A stretch of DNA of 64,000 nt from Hansfordia pulvinata (lineage: Eukaryota > Ascomycota > Sordariomycetes > Xylariales), in contig BJKQ01000016.1 of assembly GCA_006538405.1 (NCBI GenBank), positions 558,001 through 622,000 of the forward strand, written 5' to 3'. The translations under genes were made by a program, and so were the position numbers. How positions within the stretch are numbered: position 1 is the stretch's first letter; each line of letters opens with the position of its first letter. Positions 48,837 through 58,101 of the stretch are shown in pieces. Below the pieces are notes generated by a model that saw only the letters and a program-made list of their open reading frames with translations, was not told the origin of the DNA and searched no databases.

Positions 48837-50140
48837 CTAATATTAAATTAATAAAAAGAAGTATTAATATAAAAGTGAAGTTTTATTCTTTAGCTAATAT
48901 TTTAAAATCAAATAAATGTTCGTTAACTTTATAAATGTACTTAAGTAAGATAATTGAAGTTTTAACGTAACTTCTAAGCGTTTTAATAAGCCCTTTTTAA
49001 ATTATTAAAATATTCTTTAAAAATATTAAACGTAAACTGATAATTTTATAATAAAGCATACTATTTTTAATTATATCACATGTTCTTAATACAGTGTTAA
49101 TTTTAGTTAAGCTTTAAAACTACACCGATTAATATAAACATCAAATTGAAAACATCTTAATTATATATTAGTACGGACTTGAAAGTTGTAATAAATAATT
49201 TCGATACGTTAAATTAAAACGATGTACATAAGTTTTAATAAACTTATATCAATTTTAAACGGTCTTTTACGCTTAAGCTGTTTTTCAACATATTTAACTT
49301 ATTAACACCATAATAAATATCGTATATTACATATCTTAATAAATAACTTAACGTATATTTATAAATATACCCTTTTTTGAAAAAAGAAGTATATTTAATT
49401 CGTAGTTTTCAATGCAAAAAATTAATATTATAAATAAGAGGTTTAATATTAATTAAAAAACCTAAAACAACTTAAAACTTAAGTGGGCTGCTTTAAATAC
49501 GTGATTTTATTAATTTATATGTATTTATGTTACCTTTCTAAGCTACTTATTCTTATAACCTATTTTGAATTACTTATAGGTTAAGTTATATATGTAAAGA
49601 TACTAGGTTTAATAGATTTTAATTATATTGAATTAAAATTTATTAAGATTTAATAAAGATTATAAAGATTATAAAAAAATGGGTTAAGGTATAAAAAGTA
49701 ATTAAAAAATCTTTAATTTATCTTATAAGGTATTAAGCTTTTTAAAAAGTATTAAAAAGATAAATATTCGCGTTACTTAATAATATATAATAAAATTAAT
49801 ATATACATATTTATAAAAAGGTGTTAAAATCGGTTTAATATAACAGAAAGCAAATATTAAATAAGTATTATCGTTATTATAAACAAGGCGATAAGAGAAA
49901 ATAAGCGGTATAATGCACTTACTAAAAAAACGTATATGTAAAGGCTTAACTCCGTTTTCCGTTTAAAATCGGGCTAATTAAACTAAGATTGAAATGAAAA
50001 CTGAAAGCTGAATAATATATTAATCATAGTGAGTACTCTTAAATATATATATTTAAGATTAAACGGCTCAGATATCTGATAAAAAAGGGCATTGTTTTTA
50101 TAAGTTATCCGTATTAAGAGCGCTGCTCATTGCGTTTTAT
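48837..50140. other. AT-rich spacer at the right edge of the block
   Basis: No gene or transposon protein seen. Contains GTTTAAAATCGGG(C)TAATTAA at 49,961-49,981, matching 25,247-25,267. Composition returns to normal between about 50,100 and 50,160. Confidence 0.4.
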
Positions 50141-50697
50141 CTGATTTTTGACATATTCGACGTCTTCCAGACCCTGGCTTGACTATCCAGGAACACGATC
50201 GAAGCAAAAACACTGGCAGACCCCAATTATCTAATGAACCCGGTTTCTTCTAGTGGCATTGCAAATATGGACGAAACACGAGCCGTGAATCGTACAATGG
50301 TCAATCAGAATGATGGAAATGGTATTGTGGCCGACCTACTGTTCTGCTTCGAAGCTTCAGGTGGATCAACCTCATCACGCCTATCTACCCAAGGCAGGTA
50401 AGAATTGCTTGCACCTTGCTGCAACATTGAAGGGTACTGCTTCTACCACGCTGGTTGCCCTGGACTTGGACTGGGGTCTATATTCATCACCGATGGGAGA
50501 GCAAACGACACGAAATGCCGTGCAACAAATTCGAAGCATTCGGGAGGCAGCAGATGCCTGCAATTATGGTGTATATCACATTGGTGAGAATCTTGCGGAA
50601 ACTTCAACTTTTACTTTGGAAAACAAAAATACCAAAACCCCCGGAACGCCTCTGATGCAAGCTGGGGAATGGATAATCCCCAGCCAAGTGCATTGCA
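50141..50697. other. 3' flank of KRE33 next to the AT boundary
   Basis: Normal-composition sequence between the AT block and the KRE33 stop codon. The plus-strand frame 50,310-50,723 overlaps the KRE33 3' end and has no recognisable domain, so it is not called as a gene. Confidence 0.5.
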
Positions 50698-53600
50698 TCA
50701 ATGCTTGCCCTTGCGCTTCTTAGTCTTGCTCCGTGATTCGTCGCCGAATGTCTCCTTATAGACGTCTTCCGCCGTCGTGGGCCGTTCTTTCCTCTTGGTT
50801 TTGGTCTTCACGCTGACTACCGGATTGGATTGACCCCTTTTAGTGGCGCTCATCATCTGCTTCTCAGCATCGGCCCAGGTCTTCTCGTCGTCCTCAATTT
50901 CGTATCTGGAGGAAATAAGGTCAGCAATTTGGCGAGGCATGATTATGTCAAAGGACTCACTGTGCAAGTGGCAAAGAGTCCACCAGCTCTCTCTGTTTCC
51001 TTCGCAACTCTTTTTGAGCTTCAGTGGCACCCTCGTCCAGCTCGTCGTCAAGCGAGGTCTCGAGCGGGGCAAACCGCGTGTCAATCTTCTCGTCGTCGTG
51101 GACGCCGCTGGCGTTCTCGACGCTAACACCAATTGCATCAGCTTTGGGCAGTTCGGCGGCGAATGCGCCGGAGACGAGACCGCTCAGATGCCCCACCAGC
51201 TTCTTCATAATCTTCACGAACATGGCCAGCACCTGTGAGTTTTGCAGAGGGGTCAACTCCTGGGTGATGACATCAACATCCTTGCGCTGGAGGCCAATGG
51301 CGAGAAGTATAGCTTGCTGGACACCGCTAAGCTTGACTCCGCCCTGTAAACGACCCGTGAAATACAGCTGAGCCAAAGTGGGCACCAGATCCAGAATGAC
51401 GTGATAATCAAGCACGTTGTTGGCATATGACTCCAGCCGTTTCATGTCGAAGGGTGTGATGAGAAGATCGAGGTCAGCTTTGGTGAGAGGCCCGCGCGCC
51501 GAGGTAAGCTGCGAGGTCGAGTTCGAAGAAGTGGCGGACTCGCATATCCCCAGAGCCATGCTGGAGCCAAAGTCGCGGAACTGATAAGAAAGCAGAGACA
51601 GGAAGCGACGGTGGAAGTCGTTGGTGAACTCGCCAAGCCACGAGCGATCGTCATTGAGCGGACGCAGCATGACGCAAGTGTGCTCACCAGTAAGGTCATT
51701 TGCGGTCTGCCGCAGGTAGACGGGAGCAAAAGAGGCCTTCTTCCAGAATTTATGCAGAGGTGAAGTCAGGCCGTAGGAGACACCGACGTAGTCCAACGAG
51801 GCCGGCCTGCGCTCATCGAGCTTGGAGAACAAGGGGGGCATCTTGCTGATGTCGCGGACCTTGACGTCATCGTCGAGGAGATTGGCCTTGGCCAGATCGT
51901 CGTCAGACACACGAACCATGGCTTCCTCCTGCGGGTTGGCCATGTCAGTGTCCTCGGACAAGCTGGTGAACTTGCCGTCGTAGTAATCAACGAGGAGCTC
52001 CATAGCCTTGGCGCCGTAGCCCATGCCGGTGAAGTCGGGGTTCGTAGCAATGCGTACGATACGGGCACCGGACAAGGAGGCGAACTCGTCGTCCTGGAAT
52101 TGCTGACTGACAAGCCAAGGGATGAGGTCTCCAGCGGGACGAGAGCCGCGGCTCAGGCTGTTGAGAACGCTCTGACGACTGATACGACCCTCAAGAGCAA
52201 CCTGCACCACACATAGGGGTTCGGGTAGGCGACCGGGCTCGGAGACGGGTGGGGTCAGAACGAAGAGCTCGTGGGCAGGGGCGTCGCTCATGAGCTGCAG
52301 ATCATCGGGCGAGTTCTTGTAGTGACTGGCCACATACAAAGCGACCATCTGCTGGAGGAACTTCTCGGAGACTGGGTGGAAGGAGAAAAGGGTGTCACGA
52401 TTGACGTTGAAAAGTTGACATTGGGCGGGATCGGGGCAGCCATGAGTATTGAGTCGCGAGCGCGGAAGGGTGGCATCGAGGCACAGCAGGGTGTTGAGCC
52501 ACTTCTCCACCGCGTCACCCTTGGCATAACGAATAGGCTCAGAGAGGGTGATCTCGCGCAGGGATCGGGCGGAAGCGGAGGCTGTGCTGCCGTCGTGGTC
52601 CCCGTCCTGCGTCTTGGAGGAACCGCCACCGATAGCCCGAGACTGTTCGCGGAGCTGCTTGATCAGCTTGAGAGATAGGGAGCGACCCGTGCCCTCGTAG
52701 CCGTTGATGGTGGAGGACATGAAGACCAGGTAGGGGCCCATGAGCTTGCGGACCAGGGGTAGAGGGATGGCGGCAGCCTCGTCAATGACAAGCAGCTCGG
52801 CCTGGCCTAGGACATGGGCGTCCTGGGGACGAATGTACTGGATGGTCTGGCGATGGTTGCGGTGGACGTTGACGCGTACGACGGCCTTGTGGAAGTCCGG
52901 GTTGGTGGATTGAATGATGGAGTAGTCGGCATGCTCGGCGTAGGACAGCGCATCGAAGCCCTTGAAGATGAAGTCAAACAAGGTTTTGAGATTCTCGGGC
53001 GAAGGCGAAGTGATGAAGATGTTGGAGTAGCCGTGTGCGATGGCGGCGGCGACGGCGACACCGAGGGCGGCCGACTTGCCGCGTCCTCGAGCAGCTGTGA
53101 GGGTGACAGTGTTGCGCAGAGATTTGTCAGAGATGGCGTCGGCGAAAGTAAGCAGCGCCTTGGCCTGGTCAACAGTGCGAGCCAGGGTCATGAGATCAGC
53201 GAGTGGCTGGGTGTTCGAGTCGCGCAGCGAATCCTTGATGGAGGCCAGCTCAACAGCCTCGGGGGAAGCCTTCTTGTCGGCATCGTCGGCGTCGGGGGCG
53301 GGCAGCGGGACAACGGCCTTGGCGCCGGATATGGGGAGCACGTTGAGCTCGTCGTCGATGACGAGGCAGGAGGGGCAGCTGCCGAGGGAGAGGATGAAGC
53401 GCTCGTTGAAGCGGGCGACCACGTCGTGGTGGGCCTCGGTGCGGTAGCGCGAGTGGACGTCCATGGACATGGTGTAGAGCTGCTTGAGGGAGGACATGCC
53501 CTTGAGGAGGAGGACGACGAGGCCGCCCCCCTCGACCGTCTCGATGGTGCGGGCGAGGATGCTAGGGGTGATGGCTTCGAAATCCTGGAGAATGCACATG

Positions 53601-54067
53601 CCGTAGGTGTTGCCGAGAATCTTCTCCGTTTCCTTGTAGTAGACGTAGCGGATGTTGTGGAGCGAGACGAATAGTTCGAAGGGGTCCTCCGAGTTGGCCT
53701 CGCGGGTGCCGCGCTTGATCTCCTTCTTGATCTTGGCCTCGCGCTTCTTGCGGTGGCTGGTGAAGCCCAGCAGCTTGTTCTTGTAAGCCCACAGCACAGA
53801 CTTGTTCTGCTTCAAGTCCATGCTGGACATGATGTAGTGCAGGTGGACGATGACATCTTTGCTGTGGTCGCCGACGACGACGATGAAGGATCGCTTCTTC
53901 TCCTGGAGCCCATTGCGGATCAGCGCAGGTATCCTCGAATCTCTGGGGGCCAGCGAGGGGTCATGTCAGTACCGGCACGAGGAGGGCCGATGGCGGGGCG
54001 GATTCTGATGCCATTGCGTAAGGGCAAGGGGTCGGGATTGGACGACTTACACGGCCTTGCGAGGCAT
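50698..54067 (-). CDS. KRE33: RNA cytidine acetyltransferase (Kre33/NAT10/TmcA family)
   Basis: Makes N4-acetylcytidine on 18S rRNA and on tRNAs using acetyl-CoA and ATP; a nucleolar enzyme needed for small-subunit biogenesis. Exons: 54051-54067, 50961-53942, 50698-50905; introns of 108 nt (GTAAGT...CCCCCAG) and 55 nt (GTGAGT...CCTCCAG). Splicing yields 1,068 residues, normal for fungi. The 17-nt first exon encodes MPRKAV, joined to DSRIPALIRNGLQ. Order: N-terminal TmcA/DUF1726 region, helicase-like ATPase with Walker A AARGRGKSA (about residue 290) and Walker B LLVIDEAAAIPLP, GNAT domain with acetyl-CoA loop NPDFTGMGYGAKAMELL, HKFWKKASFAPVYLRQT, a tRNA-binding region, and a Lys-rich tail (KTKKRKGKH) serving as nucleolar signal. 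Its 3' end lies about 560 bp from the AT block, yet reading frame and composition are normal. No frame breaks. Confidence 0.96.
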
Positions 54068-55234
54068 GATGTCGCGAAGTCAAGGGCGGTGCTTGCGCAG
54101 CCCCGCGGAGAGGAGTCTGTGGGCGCAAAGCTGTGCGCCGTGGCACACGGGACGGGGTTGAGGACCAGATGAGGAAGGGAGGGGATGGGGGAAGCAAGCG
54201 ATGCGCGATTGTCGAAGGTTACGATGACGGCAGCAGGGGATGCGAAGCGGAAAGGTTGGCGGGGAGGATCGTGATGTTAGACCAAGCTGGGGCTTGCGTC
54301 GTAGATGAATGTGGTCGCGACTGGCCTCCTGTGTTCTTCTGCCCTCCCATCACGACGTGACTGTGGCGGCTCGTGGTCCGGCTTCAAAATTTTAGTGGGG
54401 CATCTTTTTCTGCCGAAGGCGGTGAGAGCGGTGCAGATACGAGTACGAACATCATCCCACCACCGTTGGTGGCTTGCAGCGGGCCTGCGGTGCACTACAA
54501 CAGCAATAATCCAGGTCTCCGCCATGGCTGATAGCCATGCGATCTCATCTGCGCATTTTGTCATTCCTTGACACTCGTCCAAGGTTTAGATTCCCTGGTA
54601 TCGCCAGAGTGCATTTCGTACTCTATAGTGTAGCAAGGTCGGGGTGAGTGGCGGACGGCGACCCTGAGAGCCGTGTAAAGGCACCTCGCAGGGCTTTGAG
54701 TCTGTGGCAGAGGCCACTGCTTTTCATCTCTGGGTGGTTTTGCTATCGGGTCTCGACTCTCGGTTGGCTGTGGATCATGAGATGTCGTTGATAGATGGTG
54801 TGTTTAGGAAATGTTTTCATGTTTCTTCTCAAAATATTCATGCCTGCGGGGAATGACAAGATGGGAGAGCACGATCAATCACCCATGGCTATATCCAGTA
54901 TACTCGGATTTTTGGGCATCAAGTCTGATCCCTGTCAGGCCTATGTTAGCTTATAGCTGATTTCATCTGTGCCGCCGGGGCAGGAGGGCGCAGTCGCTCT
55001 CTTAACGAACTGTCTGCGGTTGCAGCACCGCGGTGCTATCGGCAACGGACCACTTGCTTTACAGGTTGGGCCGGATCCGGGAGGCGGGTGAACAGGCAGG
55101 TGAGGTACGTAAACTCTCTACGCGGGACTTTTCTCGGGATATCGGTGTCTTGACACCAGTTCAACCTCCCCAACATCACCATCACCACCACCACCACCTG
55201 TTCCCCCGCCCGACCGACCGCCCGCCCTCGAATC
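54068..55234. other. Divergent promoter region
   Basis: 1.2 kb between the KRE33 start (-) and the start of the 185-residue gene (+). No gene motif seen; presumably both promoters. Near the right end is a CAC/ACC-rich run. Confidence 0.5.
55171..55199 (+). repeat. CAT/CAC trinucleotide run
   Basis: CATCACCATCACCACCACCACCACC in the leader just upstream of the start codon at 55,235. Confidence 0.85.
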
Positions 55235-55792
55235 ATGAGCGCCGGCCCCATCACCAAGATCTGGCTCTTCTCCCTGAAGGAGGGCCACCACGCCACCGAT
55301 CCCGACTTTGAGCAGCTGTGGCGCGAAATCCTCGCCCACACCGCCTCGTACACTCGCCAGGTCGCCCAGTCCACCCCCGGCGACAACCATGTTCTGTACC
55401 AGAGCGACCAGGCTCCGGCCCAGCTGGCCATGATCACCGGCTACCCGTCGCTGGAGAGCAATCTCGACGCCGACCGCATCTACGCCGCCACGTACATGGA
55501 GCGCATGTTCCGGCTCGTCCAGCACCAGCGGCTCTTCCTGCTGAACGTGGACATTCACCGGCTTCCCCTGTCTTCTGGCGCCATCTCCCTCTCCGCGGCC
55601 GACCAGGCGCCGGACCCGGGTGCCCCTGGGGCTGGTGCGTGGGACTGCTATCAGCCACCCACGAAACCTGGGCAGCAGGCCAGCCGGGACCAGGCCAAGC
55701 CGACCTGGGTCCATGTGTGCGCCAGCGAAGCCCCGACCCCTATTCCAGCCACTGAAAGGTGGCAGCTACGCAAGATCATGGGGTCTCCTTGA
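55235..55792 (+). CDS. Uncharacterised 185-residue protein
   Basis: Starts MSAGPITKIWLFSLKEGHHATDPDF and continues with a plausible folded half (WREILAHTASYTRQVAQ, AQLAMITGYPSLESN, FRLVQHQRLFLLNVDIHRL), then a Pro/Gly/Ala-rich tail. The first half has the alternating strand-helix pattern and the TGYPS...L and final strand seen in dimeric ferredoxin-like (ABM-type monooxygenase) folds, but no catalytic motif can be named. The ATG follows a short CAC-rich leader; no intron is needed. It is convergent with the oxidoreductase gene, 176 bp away. Function unknown. Confidence 0.7.
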   Translation: MSAGPITKIWLFSLKEGHHATDPDFEQLWREILAHTASYTRQVAQSTPGDNHVLYQSDQAPAQLAMITGYPSLESNLDADRIYAATYMERMFRLVQHQRLFLLNVDIHRLPLSSGAISLSAADQAPDPGAPGAGAWDCYQPPTKPGQQASRDQAKPTWVHVCASEAPTPIPATERWQLRKIMGSP

Positions 55793-55968
55793 GCAGGGAC
55801 CAGGCCCGCAGCATTGTATCACAGATTGCTCGGCAGGACACTAAATGTCGGCCCATCTGTGAGCAGGGGCGCCAGCTCGGCCAGTAAATGTGCTCATGTA
55901 TTCTCAACGATAGACCTCATCCCGCCGGGGCGGCGGTGACTAACTAATTCCTAGGTGGGCCTCGCTCC

Positions 55969-57134
55969 TCACTGAATGCCCGGAGTGTCTGCAATTCTGA
56001 ATACATACTTGATGGCGTTCGCCCGGCCCTCCTTCAGATTCTCGAGCCCTTTCTGCACACCGCTCAGGCCACCCGGAATCACCTCCTGCGGCTGCGGCTT
56101 GAAGTGCCCAAGCTGGAGGGCGCGGCTCAGGTAGCGGAAGAAGACATGCCCAAAGTCCTTGTCACGCCCGTGTGCGGAGCCCACCTCGCTCTGGAACTGC
56201 TGGACGTACGGCGGGATCTCGGGATACTGCTTGAAGGGCAGCACGAGGGTGATGCGGGCGCCCCGACCTAGCACCTGGCTGAGGTTGATGTAGCTGCCCT
56301 TCTCCGACACGGCGTCGTACGCGTGCAGGAGCTCCCTGCCGCCCAGCGCATCTCTTAAGCCTTGGACGACGGCCTCGTTCCCCTGGCGATAGTCGACGAC
56401 CGTGTCGCCCTTGCTGCGGTCGAGGAACTGCTCCACGTGCGACGCCGAGCCGCCCGCCACACAGATCAGCGGGTGGATGTTGCTGCGGCTGGCCAGCTGC
56501 AGCGCGTAGTTGCCCACGGCCGACGCCGCGCCGTAGACGACAAGCGGGATCGGCTCCGTCGCCGGCCTCCACGGCTCGGGCAGCCCCAGCCGGAGGTGCA
56601 GCCCCAGCGCCGCCGTCATGGCCGCCAGCGGGATCGCGGCCGCCTCTGGATACTTATCGTCAACTTGGGCTCGCCGGGGCGGGACGGGGATGCAGGCCTG
56701 TGCGTGTCACAGCCAGGAGAAGCCAACATACCTTCGAATGTCACGCTCCGTGGGATGTGGAAGGTGGTGTGCTGCCAGGCCACGGCGTACTCGGCGTACG
56801 ACCCATGGGGACTGAGCATCTCATGGAAGGCCGCGACGCGGTCGCCGGGCTTGAACTCGGAGACGTCGTTTCCGACCTCGAACACGATGCCGGCAATGTC
56901 GTCACCTTGGTTGATCGTCGAGTCCTTGATCCATTCTGGCACCTTCCAGTCTTTGGGATTCGAGCCGCTGACCACGACCTTGATCACGACTTGGCCAGCC
57001 TCGGGCTTAGGGACGGGCGAGTCGACGATCTCGACCTTTGGCCCTGGTGGGTGGTCAGCGAGGGCTTTCGAGAGCCTCTGGACTTTGGGTAAGCTGCTGT
57101 GCGCCTTACCTGCGTGGACGATGGCCTCTTTCAT
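55969..57134 (-). CDS. Medium-chain (MDR) oxidoreductase, trans-enoyl-reductase/quinone-reductase-like
   Basis: Exons: 57110-57134, 56732-57043, 55969-56645; introns of 66 nt (GTAAGG...CACCAG) and 86 nt (GTATGT...ATCCAG); 337 residues. Splicing the first intron gives MKEAIVHAG-PKVEIVDSPVPKP, the standard start. The GroES-like half has VVSGSNPKDWK, GDDIAGIV and GDRVAAF; the second intron restores SVTFEEAAAIPLAAMTAALGLH. The Rossmann half has VVYGAASAVGNYALQLA (NADP(H)-binding, about 150-165) and DYRQGNE. The four-Cys structural zinc site and catalytic zinc ligands of alcohol dehydrogenases are absent, so it belongs to the zinc-independent MDRs that fungi use as enoyl or quinone reductases. Cytosolic by lack of targeting signals. 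No biosynthetic cluster is evident nearby. Confidence 0.88.
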
Positions 57135-58101
57135 CGTGTCAGGATTGTATTCGATGGAGAGCTGGAGGTCAAGTTGATGTTGGTCAGCCGTCGCAACTAT
57201 TCAATCACGTTCAAATGGATTGCGAGCCTGGAGGAAGAGTGAACAGCCTCTGAGGTGGCCGTAGCGTCACCGTGCTGATAAAGTGCTGATAAATCACGTC
57301 GTCCGCTGCCTTCTATGGCGCCAATCGCCACATGCGCCCGTCACGACTGACCAAGCAGCCTTGATCGTCACATTACTAATAATGCAAATAGCCGACTCCT
57401 CGAGAGTCGCCGTCACGTCATTGATATTGGAGTCCACTTCTAAGTAGCAGGGTTCTTTCTCTGCCCCGACTCTGCGACCCCTGCGTGCGGGTTCCTTCCG
57501 CAAACGCTCCGGGCCTCGGTCTCGGGATGCAGGACGGCCCGGGCCCGCAAGCGACATCTCCATCTCTTATCCATCGCCGGACGAAGGGCTTGAACGAAGC
57601 TGAAGAATTGAGAACCTGGATCCTATATCCTGGACGATCGCCCCCGCATGGCGCTGGCATCGCATGTTTGGATCGATGAAGTTCTGCACCTGGTGACACT
57701 TGAAAGCCGCAGCTGCCAGCTCTGCGCCCTCATTCACCACTCTGACAAGCAATAGTGTGTCGTCGCCGCTCGGTGCGGCCCAGTCTGTTATGTGCAGAGC
57801 TGATCTGGCATGCATCTGGGTTATATGTACGATACAGTCTCACTCGATGAAGCCGCCGACTCGATCTAGTCCGTGAGGCAAACATAGCCGTAGATCGTAG
57901 TCGGTCTGCTGCAGGTAGTCGCTTTCAAGAAAACGACAGACGCCGCCTCTGCCAGTGGTCCTTTCGGCAACGCGTCAGACTGCCAATGCCCAGACTCGTG
58001 CTTCTATAGATGCAACAGTCTATCTAGCTTTTCAGATAGCCGAAACGATCCTGTGTCCACAGGAGAATCTCGTCGGCTGTCATGATACCCGACAAGCGCT
58101 C
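57135..58101. other. Intergenic region
   Basis: About 1 kb upstream of the MDR gene and downstream of the ZZ/EF-hand gene. No supported gene; open frames here are short and motif-free. Confidence 0.5.

Larger units (their letters stand above)
9180..50140. repeat. 41-kb AT-rich, RIP-like heterochromatic block
   Basis: From about 9,180 to 50,140 the sequence is overwhelmingly A and T, with no intact gene and stops in every frame, between two normal gene-bearing flanks. Relics inside (two Ty3/gypsy elements, one hAT, several MITEs) have protein motifs broken almost entirely by C-to-T and G-to-A changes, the signature of repeat-induced point mutation. Could be a small regional centromere or a silenced transposon nest; sequence alone cannot decide. 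Confidence 0.9.

Noticed and set aside
50310..50723. 137-codon plus-strand frame next to the AT edge
   Set aside because: Overlaps the KRE33 3' end, no recognisable domain, composition of a 3' flank.
52814..53674. 286-codon plus-strand frame inside KRE33
   Set aside because: Antisense shadow of the acetyltransferase; no independent motif.
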